Below, in pieces: positions 8,763 through 16,555 of a stretch of 64,000 nucleotides of DNA. The translations under genes and the position numbers were made by a program. The notes below the pieces were generated by a model. That model was not told the origin of the DNA and did not search any database. It saw only the letters and a list, made by a program, of their open reading frames with translations. The DNA comes from an uncultured Bacteroidota bacterium. Its GTDB lineage: Bacteria; Bacteroidota; Bacteroidia; AKYH767-A; 2013-40CM-41-45. How positions within the stretch are numbered: the first letter of the stretch is position 1; each line of letters starts with the position of its first letter. Location of the stretch: the NCBI GenBank assembly GCA_937871435.1, contig CALMQM010000048.1, positions 20,634 through 84,633 of the forward strand, in the 5' to 3' direction.

Positions 8763-9752
8763 TCAGTGAACGAACATACGGATCAGGTAAAATATTCCGG
8801 CAGCAAGAAAGGCTGAAACCGGAATGGTTAGTACCCAGGCCCAGATCAGCTGAATGGTAACTCCCCAGCGTACGGCACTTACCCGTTTAGTAACACCCAC
8901 ACCGATGATGGCACCGGTGATAGTGTGTGTAGTACTTACCGGGATTTTGAAGTGTTGAGTTCCGAAGAGTGTCAAGGCTCCTGCGGTTTCCGCGCTAAAT
9001 CCTTCAAATGGAGTAAGTTTGGTAACTTTTTGACCCATTGTCTTCACAATTTTCCAACCTCCAATCATTGTTCCGGCGGCAATTGCAGTATAGCAGGCTA
9101 AAGGCACCCATTCCGGAATTTCCTTGATATCGCCGATCATACCCTGGGAAAGCATTGCAGCGGCAATAATTCCCATTACTTTTTGCGCGTCATTTCCACC
9201 ATGTCCGAGACTGTATGCTGCAGATGATAAAAGTTGAAGGCGACGGAACACGACATCCACTTTAGATGGATTAAATCGTTTGCAGATATTGAGAGTAAGA
9301 ACAGAAATAATGTATGACATGAGTAATCCGATAACCGGAGCCAAAACGATAAAGTATATGGTGGGCATTACTTTTTCATATTGAACGGCAGAGAATGAAC
9401 CTGCATTTGCAATGCCGGCACCGGCAAAACCACCGATAAGAGTATGAGAAGAGCTGGAAGGAATTCCTCCCCACCAGGTAGCGAGATTCCAAATGATAGC
9501 GGCAATTACGCCGGACAGCACAACAAGCAGTGTAACATTTTCCTTGTTGACAGTTTTGGCAACTGTATCGGCAACCTTTAGTTCAAAGATCCAGTAGGCG
9601 AGAAAATTGAACGCTGCTGCCCAAATTACTGCAGTAAGAGGAGAGAGTACTTTGGTGGAAACAACAGTTGCAATTGAATTCGCAGCATCATGGAAGCCAT
9701 TGATAAAATCAAAGATGAGTGCCAGGATGATGACAAGTGTGATTAGTTGCAT
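8763..9752 (-). CDS. PiT family inorganic phosphate transporter
   Basis: The 329-residue membrane protein matches PiT/PitA-type phosphate permeases, which bring in phosphate coupled to cations. The duplicated family signatures are present: FINGFHDAANSIATVV near the N terminus and SLGHGGNDAQKVMG in the middle. About nine to ten hydrophobic segments are visible. It follows a DUF47 gene by 31 bases; the DUF47-PiT pairing is a known conserved operon in which the PhoU-like protein is thought to control the transporter. Confidence 0.93.
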   Translation of the reverse strand: MQLITLVIILALIFDFINGFHDAANSIATVVSTKVLSPLTAVIWAAAFNFLAYWIFELKVADTVAKTVNKENVTLLVVLSGVIAAIIWNLATWWGGIPSSSSHTLIGGFAGAGIANAGSFSAVQYEKVMPTIYFIVLAPVIGLLMSYIISVLTLNICKRFNPSKVDVVFRRLQLLSSAAYSLGHGGNDAQKVMGIIAAAMLSQGMIGDIKEIPEWVPLACYTAIAAGTMIGGWKIVKTMGQKVTKLTPFEGFSAETAGALTLFGTQHFKIPVSTTHTITGAIIGVGVTKRVSAVRWGVTIQLIWAWVLTIPVSAFLAAGIFYLIRMFVH

Positions 9753-9783
9753 ACAAAACGGATTGTCAGGAAATTAGGACTTG

Positions 9784-10431
9784 TTAGGCGTGTTTCACAA
9801 TGACAGATTCAATGACGTTCGCTACATCTTCGCACATGTCAGTAGCTGTTTCAAGAGCTGAGAGGACTTCTTTTATTTTAATAATTTGAATGGCATCTTT
9901 TTCTTCTTCAAAGAGTCGGGCCACAGCATTATCAAAAATATCGTCTGCGTGATTTTCAATGCTGTTCACTTTCACCAATGCTTCGCGGATTTTAATCATG
10001 TTGTTCAGACTGCGAAGACTTTGAATGGCGCTGTTCAGTTCCTCAGCACATTGCAGAATCAATTCACTGAGTTTGACCATAGAAGGATGAATTGTATCCA
10101 GTTTATACAACTCTATTCTTTTCGCTGATCCATGGATGTAATCGATGATGTCATCCAGTCCTGATGCCAGGTGCTGGATATCTTCCCGATCAAAAGGGGT
10201 GATAAAAGTTCGTGCTACTTCATTGAAAATCTGATGTGTGATTTCGTCTCCAACGTGCTCCAGTTTTTCAATCTGGCGGATATATGAAACCCGCTTTTCT
10301 GCCGAATTGGTAATCATTGCTTCATACAGCAGCTTTGAGATTGCGACAAGGTTGGCAGAAGCCGCTTCAAAAAGGGGATAAAATTTACGGTCTTTTGGGA
10401 CGAAGTACTGGAATATTGAATTCGCTGACAT
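9784..10431 (-). CDS. DUF47 (PhoU-like) phosphate transport regulator
   Basis: The 215-residue all-helical protein matches DUF47, a PhoU-related family that pairs with PiT transporters. Visible features are VSYIRQIEKLEHVGDEITH and GLDDIIDYIHG, acidic and histidine residues that in PhoU-fold proteins bind metal clusters, and a helical second half with ENHADDIFDNAV. It is the first gene of a two-gene operon with the PiT transporter and is transcribed away from the polyamine operon. Cytosolic; the role is inferred from family and neighbour. Confidence 0.92.
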   Translation of the reverse strand: MSANSIFQYFVPKDRKFYPLFEAASANLVAISKLLYEAMITNSAEKRVSYIRQIEKLEHVGDEITHQIFNEVARTFITPFDREDIQHLASGLDDIIDYIHGSAKRIELYKLDTIHPSMVKLSELILQCAEELNSAIQSLRSLNNMIKIREALVKVNSIENHADDIFDNAVARLFEEEKDAIQIIKIKEVLSALETATDMCEDVANVIESVIVKHA

Positions 10432-10735
10432 AAGATAGGGTGCTGTTTAGGAAAGGACGAAAGTAAGAAATTTAGAAGGTGCGAGAAGCAATGTTGATAA
10501 TTTCATCTACTAATTTCACCCTTGAATCGATTGTTTTTAATGTTTCACAAAAGCGGATTTGAACTATCTTTTTCGTTCCAGTTATTCATTCGTATAAGGG
10601 TTTTGAATTCCCGCCAGATGAGGGATTAATTTTTAGAATTTTCTGAAATATTAATTCCTGAATCAAAAAAATGAGAGTGGCAATAAAAATAACAGATATT
10701 GTACACCCTAAAGATCATTTTCTATATTCGTTGAA
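10432..10735. other. divergent intergenic region
   Basis: These 304 bases separate the phosphate-uptake operon (minus) from the polyamine operon (plus). I see weak -7-like sequences for both directions (TACTTTCG on the minus strand at 10458-10465, TATATTCG on the plus strand at 10723-10730), no gene and no strong hairpin. Confidence 0.5.
10699..10730 (+). promoter_or_regulatory. weak candidate promoter for the polyamine operon
   Basis: TTG at 10699-10701 is followed after 21 bases by TATATTCG at 10723-10730, one mismatch from TAnnTTTG. Transcription would start almost at the speD-like ATG (10736), giving a leaderless or near-leaderless transcript. The match is imperfect. Confidence 0.3.
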
Positions 10736-11089
10736 ATGAATTACCAGTCGGGACTCCACATTTTGGCAGAATTGAAATCTGAACGGACAGATTTATTGTC
10801 AGCTTCTGATTCGCTCAGGATACACTTTGATGAAATGATCAGACACCATGATTTGAACAAGTTGGGCGAAGTATATCATGAATTTCCGGGAGGAGGATTT
10901 ACAGGCGTTGTATGTTTGACCGAATCACATATCGCGATACATACCTGGCCGGAATTCGGGTTTGTTACTTTCGATGTTTTTCTTTCTAACTATTCTAAAA
11001 ATAATGATGCAGCCGGAAGGTCAATCTATTTGTCTACGTTGAGTTTTCTTGAAGCAACCGTGGGCAACGTGACAGAAATTCGGAGATAA
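10736..11089 (+). CDS. S-adenosylmethionine decarboxylase-like pyruvoyl enzyme (SpeD family)
   Basis: The 117-residue protein is a class 1b SpeD homologue. Such proenzymes cut themselves between Glu and Ser to form a pyruvoyl cofactor and normally decarboxylate S-adenosylmethionine for spermidine synthesis. The cleavage and active-site segment [15 protein letters not shown] is intact (Glu63-Ser64, His69). The proton-donor cysteine (Cys83 of the Thermotoga enzyme) is replaced by Ser84 in DVFLSN, and the processing serine (Ser55) is Thr56. The substrate may therefore differ: SpeD relatives acting on ornithine or arginine have been reported. It opens a seven-gene operon, 5 bases ahead of the DUF4178 gene, with a spermidine-synthase-like gene further down. 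I give no symbol because of the substitution. Confidence 0.85.
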   Translation: MNYQSGLHILAELKSERTDLLSASDSLRIHFDEMIRHHDLNKLGEVYHEFPGGGFTGVVCLTESHIAIHTWPEFGFVTFDVFLSNYSKNNDAAGRSIYLSTLSFLEATVGNVTEIRR

Positions 11090-11094
11090 AAAAG

Positions 11095-13008
11095 ATGGCA
11101 TTCAATTTTACACAAACCTGCGCGAGTTGCGGAGCCATGTTGAATTTCCGCTTAGGTGATTCAGCTGCTATGATATGTCCAAAGTGCAGGAGTTTTGTTC
11201 ATCGTTCGGTTTCGGTTGCATCTGTTCCCAAAGCAGCGCCTGTACCGGAAGATATGAGCGTGATCCGGATTGGGACAACCGGAACATTAGAGGGGAAAGC
11301 ATTTGAAATTATTGGGAGGATCAGATATAACTATCGCAGAAGTTTTCGGAATAAGTGGTTGATGTCATTTGCGGATGGCAGTTCCCGGTATTTGATGGAA
11401 GGATTGGGTGTGTATGCGGTGATGGAATTGGAGAATGTGAATTTCAGCAGCAGTAAAGTGGCACAATTCAAACCGAAAGTAGAAGCAGAATTTCCGGGCG
11501 ATAAAATTCTGTATGTGGAGGAACTGGAAAAAGTACTTGAGATTCACTTTGATGGAGAATTGATGTCTGTTTCACATGAGACTCCGGATTTCCTGACAAT
11601 TTATTTCACAAACAATGATCTGCAATGTGCGTTGATGCAGATTTACAGCAGGACCGAGAATGAAATGTTTACCGGTCGGCTGATTGAGTTTGAAAAATTT
11701 AATTTTAAAAACCTCCGTATTTCAGGTGATCAAAATAAAATTTATCAGGGAAGTTTACCTGCTCCTTTGAAGTTAACCTGTACACGCTGCTCAGCAGAGT
11801 TTCAATTGTTCACTCATGATCAGGCAAAAGTTTGTGCTTGTCCTCAGTGTCATGCGTATTTTGAATACAAAAAAAAGACAGCCACATTCAGCGAACAACA
11901 AAAAAGACCGGAGGATGTTGCGGATCCTGTATTGCCTGTCGGGAGTCAGGGAAAATTGCGGGATACTTTTTATATCGTTACCGGATACGCTGTCAAAAAA
12001 GACGCGAAATACAATTACCACTGGGTGGAATACACTCTATGGAATCCTGTTTTCGGATATGCCTATTTAGCTGAGTACAACGGACACTGGAATTATCTGT
12101 ATCAGGTTGATTACTTCCCACGCGTTGTATTGAAGAAAGATTTTGTTTACACACAGGAAAGATTGTTTCGCGTTTACAATGTGTACAAGGCTAAAACACT
12201 GTATACCGAAGGAGAATTCTCTTTTGATCTTTACGACGCAGATGGTACATCGTATCAGGAATATATTTCACCACCATATATGCTCACGAGAGAGCTTACG
12301 CACGATGAGCTTGGGTGGTATCTCGGCGAATACATTGAGCCTTCGGAGATAAAGGAGGCATTTGATGTGAAGACGGAATTTCCATCCAAAGTCGGGATCG
12401 GTTCTTCGCAGCCTCTGCGGTTAAGTTTTAATCCGAAAACATTGAATCTGGTCACATTTATCATGATCGCGTTCGTCACACTTATTCAAATAATATTTGT
12501 TTACTCAGCACGCAATGAAACCATTTTTCAGCAACGATTGTCTTCTGTTCCGGATAGCATCGGCCAGTTAAAACCGGTTGTTTCTCCAACATTCACTTTG
12601 CAGGGAGGAAAATCAAATCTTGAGTTTGCGATGTATTCACCTGTTGATAACAATTGGTATGAAGCAGGTGTAGAGCTGGTGGATGAAAGCAATGGAGCGA
12701 CTGTTGAATTTTCCAAAGCGATCGAATTTTACAGTGGCTATGACGACGGTCCATGGACAGAAGGACAAAAAAATGAAGAAGTTATATTGTCCAGCATTCC
12801 CGCCGGGAACTATCATTTTGTGTTGTATCCGAGTGTAGGTTCAGGCTTTCCTCCGTTGGATCTTATTTTGAAAAGAGATGTTCCTGTCTGGTCTAATTAT
12901 TTTATGACGATAGCTGCATTAATCCTGTTGCCATTAATCCAACGTTGGCGACTCAACAGGTTTGAACGAAGTCGTTGGATGGAAAGTGATTTCTCACCGT
13001 ATGAATAA
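11095..13008 (+). CDS. duplicated zinc-ribbon/DUF4178 membrane protein
   Basis: The 637-residue protein has two copies of one module. Copy one has a zinc ribbon (Cys9, Cys12, Cys28, Cys31) followed by a DUF4178 domain (about 55-190, IRIGTTGTLEGKAFEIIGR). Copy two has a ribbon from Cys229/Cys232 to the CPQC pair and a second DUF4178 (about 280-400, LPVGSQGKLRDTFYIVTG). Two membrane helices follow, at about 450-472 and 600-620, enclosing a beta-rich loop of about 130 residues that is probably periplasmic. DUF4178 is of unknown function but is found near SpeD, SpeE and DUF350 genes in many bacteria. The ribbons would face the cytosol. It ends one base before the next small gene. Confidence 0.85.
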   Translation: MAFNFTQTCASCGAMLNFRLGDSAAMICPKCRSFVHRSVSVASVPKAAPVPEDMSVIRIGTTGTLEGKAFEIIGRIRYNYRRSFRNKWLMSFADGSSRYLMEGLGVYAVMELENVNFSSSKVAQFKPKVEAEFPGDKILYVEELEKVLEIHFDGELMSVSHETPDFLTIYFTNNDLQCALMQIYSRTENEMFTGRLIEFEKFNFKNLRISGDQNKIYQGSLPAPLKLTCTRCSAEFQLFTHDQAKVCACPQCHAYFEYKKKTATFSEQQKRPEDVADPVLPVGSQGKLRDTFYIVTGYAVKKDAKYNYHWVEYTLWNPVFGYAYLAEYNGHWNYLYQVDYFPRVVLKKDFVYTQERLFRVYNVYKAKTLYTEGEFSFDLYDADGTSYQEYISPPYMLTRELTHDELGWYLGEYIEPSEIKEAFDVKTEFPSKVGIGSSQPLRLSFNPKTLNLVTFIMIAFVTLIQIIFVYSARNETIFQQRLSSVPDSIGQLKPVVSPTFTLQGGKSNLEFAMYSPVDNNWYEAGVELVDESNGATVEFSKAIEFYSGYDDGPWTEGQKNEEVILSSIPAGNYHFVLYPSVGSGFPPLDLILKRDVPVWSNYFMTIAALILLPLIQRWRLNRFERSRWMESDFSPYE

Positions 13009-13188
13009 ATGAAAATGAAAAATCTGAGCAAACACGAATTGTTTTCTTTACGTTATTTCATTGTTTTCTATCTTCTCATTACAGGAGTTTTTGTGTATGC
13101 AGGGATGACAGGATGGAAAATTCTGGATACGACTCCTTCGGAAAAGCACAGCAATGCTTATGGAACATCACATTATTACCATAAATAA
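13009..13188 (+). CDS. 59-residue single-pass membrane protein
   Basis: This short gene begins immediately after the preceding TAA (ATG at 13009) and stops 9 bases before the DUF350 start, so it is tightly set in the operon. A basic N terminus (MKMKNLSKHE) leads into one hydrophobic helix at about residues 16-38 (FIVFYLLITGVFVYAGMTGW), then a polar tail rich in His and Tyr (SHYYHK at the end). I do not recognise a family. Spacing and the clean membrane segment support a real gene. It may be an accessory subunit of the membrane assembly. Confidence 0.7.
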   Translation: MKMKNLSKHELFSLRYFIVFYLLITGVFVYAGMTGWKILDTTPSEKHSNAYGTSHYYHK

Positions 13189-13197
13189 TTTATACAA

Positions 13198-13416
13198 ATG
13201 ACAGAGCTTATCAACCTGAAATACATCTTCGCTTCGGTGGTGTATTCATTACTGGGAGTACTCATTTTTGTTTTAGCCTATTGGATGGTTGAAAAAATGA
13301 CTCCTGAAAATACCTGGAAAGAGATTACTGAAAAGCAAAATACCGCTGTTGCCATAGTAGCCGGTGCAGTGATTATCGGTTTGGCGATGATAATCAGCAG
13401 TGCAATCCACGGGTGA
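13198..13416 (+). CDS. DUF350 family membrane protein
   Basis: The 72-residue protein has two membrane helices (about 10-30 and 48-68) and resembles half of the DUF350 unit, of which E. coli YjfL is a member. The function is unknown; DUF350 genes recur with SpeD, spermidine synthase and DUF4178 genes. Its TGA stop overlaps the ATG of the next gene (TGATG at 13414-13418), implying translational coupling with the spermidine-synthase-like protein. Confidence 0.85.
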   Translation: MTELINLKYIFASVVYSLLGVLIFVLAYWMVEKMTPENTWKEITEKQNTAVAIVAGAVIIGLAMIISSAIHG

Positions 13417-14924
13417 TGCAGCGTTCCCTCACTTTTTTGTTGCTGGTATCCGTACTGGTGGTAGCGACTTGCGGACTGATTTACGAATTGGCTGCAGGAA
13501 CACTTGCAAGTTATTTGCTGGGAGATTCTATCACTCAGTTCAGTACGATTATCGGTGTGTATCTTTTTGCAATGGGCATAGGTTCATGGCTGAGTAAATT
13601 TTTTGAGAGGAACCTGCTTGCCTGGTTTATTCAAATTGAAATTATGGTCGGTGTGGTGGGAGGTTGCAGTTCAGCCATTCTTTTTCTTTTATTTCCACAC
13701 ATCGAGTTTTTCAGATTGTTGTTGTATTTGTTGATTTTCATTACCGGTGCATTGGTCGGACTTGAAATCCCCTTGTTGCTACGAATTTTGAAAAGCAAAT
13801 TTGAGTTTAAAGATCTCGTATCGAAAGTATTTACATTTGATTACATCGGAGCTCTTTTGGCTTCTGTAGTTTTTCCTCTCGTGCTGGTTCCGTTCCTGGG
13901 ATTGGTACGCACTTCATTTTTATTTGGAATTCTGAATGTAGCGGTAGCATATATTCTCTGTCATCGTTTCCGTGAAGAAATTCCCTGGGCGAATTACCTG
14001 AAAGGTTCCGCATTGACTGTTATGTTACTGTTGGCCGGTGGGTTTGCCTGGGCGGATGAGATCATGACGATTTCTGAAACTGCGACATACAATGAGCGCG
14101 TGGTATATTCTGTTTCTTCATCATATCAAAGAATCGTGCTTACAAAAAATAACCATGAGTTGCGATTGTACCTGAATGGTAATTTACAATTCAGCAGTCA
14201 GGATGAGTACCGTTATCACGAAGCTCTGGTTCATCCGGCAATGCAGAGTATTCATAATCCAAGCAGAGTGTTGATTCTTGGAGGAGGAGATGGCCTGGCA
14301 TTGCGTGAAATTCTGAAATATCCTTCGGTCGATTCTGTTACGTTGGTAGATCTGGATCCTGAAATGACACATTTATTTTCTACCAATGAGACGTTGCGCT
14401 CCTTAAATCATAACAGTCTGCATTCTTCACGTCTCAAAATAGTGAATGCAGATGCCTTCGAATGGTTGCGTTCCCAACGCGGTTTTTATGATTTTATTTG
14501 TGTTGATTTTCCTGATCCCGGTAATTATTCCGTGGGGAAACTTTATACTTTATCATTTTATAAGGAGCTTGCACGGGTACTAGCGCCCGAAGGGAAAACA
14601 GTTATTCAGTCAACTTCCCCATTGATTGCACCTAAATCTTACTGGTGTGTGTACCACACTGTTGAAAAGGCGGGAATGAATGCAGTACCATACCACACGT
14701 ATGTTCCGTCCTTTGGTGAGTGGGGTTTTATTCTTGGGATGAAAGAGACTCATTTCTCCCCGCCGGATACATTTATAAGTGGTTTGAATTATTTATCCGG
14801 ACCTACATTTCTTTCGATGATGGAGTTTCCGCATGACATGTCGGAGCGACCAACAGAAATCAATAAACTTAACAATCAAATACTCGTTCATTATTTTGAA
14901 GATGAATGGGCAGGATACCAATAG
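13416..14924 (+). CDS. membrane-anchored spermidine synthase-like aminopropyltransferase
   Basis: The 502-residue protein has an N-terminal domain with about six to seven membrane helices (residues 1-210) and a C-terminal spermidine-synthase-fold domain (about 215-500). The catalytic half keeps the aminopropyltransferase pattern: DEYRYHEALVHPAM, the nucleotide-binding GGGDGLALRE (289-298), VDLDPEM, NADAFEWL, the acidic VDFPDPGNYSVGKLY, and SFGEWGF. It should transfer an aminopropyl group from decarboxylated S-adenosylmethionine to an amine at the membrane. I chose the ATG at 13416 because it overlaps the DUF350 stop; a GTG three bases earlier is also in frame. The gap to the FAD gene is 14 bases. 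Confidence 0.9.
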   Translation: MQRSLTFLLLVSVLVVATCGLIYELAAGTLASYLLGDSITQFSTIIGVYLFAMGIGSWLSKFFERNLLAWFIQIEIMVGVVGGCSSAILFLLFPHIEFFRLLLYLLIFITGALVGLEIPLLLRILKSKFEFKDLVSKVFTFDYIGALLASVVFPLVLVPFLGLVRTSFLFGILNVAVAYILCHRFREEIPWANYLKGSALTVMLLLAGGFAWADEIMTISETATYNERVVYSVSSSYQRIVLTKNNHELRLYLNGNLQFSSQDEYRYHEALVHPAMQSIHNPSRVLILGGGDGLALREILKYPSVDSVTLVDLDPEMTHLFSTNETLRSLNHNSLHSSRLKIVNADAFEWLRSQRGFYDFICVDFPDPGNYSVGKLYTLSFYKELARVLAPEGKTVIQSTSPLIAPKSYWCVYHTVEKAGMNAVPYHTYVPSFGEWGFILGMKETHFSPPDTFISGLNYLSGPTFLSMMEFPHDMSERPTEINKLNNQILVHYFEDEWAGYQ

Positions 14925-14938
14925 TATAATTCTGTCTG

Positions 14939-16555
14939 ATGCAACGAAGAGAATTTGTTCGTAATGTTTTACTCGGAGGCGCTTCGCTATTTGTAGTCAG
15001 AAATCTCGAGGCGTGCATGCCAGGAGATTCTTTTGCACACATTCAAGGCAGCATACGTGGGGGCAATTCGAAAACAAGTCATTTATTGCGTGAAGGAAAA
15101 TTTCCTCCTGCCTCAAAGTTCGTGGATGTGGAATGCCTGATTGTAGGTGGTGGAATTTCCGGTTTGTCTGCAGCAAGAAAATTGGTTCAAGCAGGAATTA
15201 CAGATATTATAGTCCTGGATCTTGAAGATCATATCGGGGGAAATTCTCATGGCGGTAAAAATGAAGTGAGCGCTTATCCGTGGGGAGCACATTATTTACC
15301 CCTTGTAAATCCGGGACAGGAAGAATTAATTTCATTTCTGAAAGAAATCGGAGTGATACGATCAGTTGCTGAAAATGGCTTGCCTGTTTACAATGAATAT
15401 TATCTCTGTCAGGATCCGGAAGAACGATTGTTTCTTCGCGGTCAGTGGCAGGAAGGAATCATTCCTTCTTTCGGATTGCCGGATTCACATCAGGCAGAAG
15501 TGAAACGTTTCCTGGATACGATGCAGCAGTTACGGTATAAAATGGGAAAGGACGGGAAAGAAGCTTTTGCCATTCCAGCTGCGGAAAGTTCACAAGATGC
15601 TGAGTTCAGGGAATTGGATAAAATCAGTATGAAAGAGTATATGATGCGTGAAAAGTATGCATCGCCGGAATTGATGTGGTACATTAACTATTGTTGCCGC
15701 GACGATTTTGGTACTCCTGCTGACGAAACATCCGCCTGGGCAGGGATTCATTATTTCGCCGGAAGAAAAGGAGTGGCGGCAAACGCAGAAATGAACTCTG
15801 TACTCACCTGGCCTGAAGGAAACAAATTTCTTGCAGAAAAACTGGCTGCTGAATTCAGTGATAAAATACAAACCGGACAATTGATTTTCAATGTTCGGCT
15901 GAATGCGGATTTTGTCGAAGCCCAATCCTATGATGTGCAATCAGCATCTGTTGTTTGTTATCGGGCAAAAAAAGTAGTGCTTGCAGTTCCACAGTTTGTA
16001 GCGCGACGGATTTTGAATAATACATCCTCCGGGAAAGAGATAATGGATGCTTTTCACTATGCACCGTGGATGGTGGCAAATGTTACTGTGAAAAAACCTG
16101 AAACGAGAAGTGGCCAGATTGAATTGTGTTGGGACAATGTCTTTTATAACAGTGAATCTCTCGGATATGTGAATGCATGTCATCAGCATCTCAGTTCTCA
16201 TCCCGGAATGGTTGTTCTTACTTATTATTTGCCTTTGACAAAGGGAAGTCCTTTTGAAGAGAGGACGAATGCATTAAAGCAAACGCATCGTTCCTGGGTT
16301 GAAGTGATCGTCAAAGACCTGGAGCAGGCTCATCCCGGAATTGGAAAAGAGATCACTACTATTGATGTTTGGTTGTGGGGGCATGCGATGATCCGTCCGG
16401 AGAAGAATTTCATGTTTAGTCAAGTCCGTCAGGAAGCCGGAAAGCCGATTGAAGGCAAAATATTTTTTGCACATTCTGATTTGAGCGGGATGTCGATATT
16501 TGAAGAAGCTTTTTCACAGGGAATCAGAGCAGCGAAAGAAATTCTGGAAGCATGA
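14939..16555 (+). CDS. FAD-dependent oxidoreductase (amine oxidase-like), Tat-exported
   Basis: The 538-residue protein starts with a twin-arginine-type leader (QRREFVRNVLLGGASLFVV) and a cysteine in NLEAC near residue 26, which may be lipidated. A dinucleotide-binding motif follows (IVGGGISGLSAARKLVQAG, about 67-85), with a second glycine-rich stretch (GGNSHGGKN). The overall pattern resembles FAD-containing amine oxidases and protoporphyrinogen-oxidase-like proteins. An exported, folded flavoenzyme in a polyamine operon suggests oxidation of a polyamine or derivative outside the cytosol, but the substrate is inferred. Its end overlaps the next gene by four bases (ATGA). Confidence 0.82.
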   Translation: MQRREFVRNVLLGGASLFVVRNLEACMPGDSFAHIQGSIRGGNSKTSHLLREGKFPPASKFVDVECLIVGGGISGLSAARKLVQAGITDIIVLDLEDHIGGNSHGGKNEVSAYPWGAHYLPLVNPGQEELISFLKEIGVIRSVAENGLPVYNEYYLCQDPEERLFLRGQWQEGIIPSFGLPDSHQAEVKRFLDTMQQLRYKMGKDGKEAFAIPAAESSQDAEFRELDKISMKEYMMREKYASPELMWYINYCCRDDFGTPADETSAWAGIHYFAGRKGVAANAEMNSVLTWPEGNKFLAEKLAAEFSDKIQTGQLIFNVRLNADFVEAQSYDVQSASVVCYRAKKVVLAVPQFVARRILNNTSSGKEIMDAFHYAPWMVANVTVKKPETRSGQIELCWDNVFYNSESLGYVNACHQHLSSHPGMVVLTYYLPLTKGSPFEERTNALKQTHRSWVEVIVKDLEQAHPGIGKEITTIDVWLWGHAMIRPEKNFMFSQVRQEAGKPIEGKIFFAHSDLSGMSIFEEAFSQGIRAAKEILEA

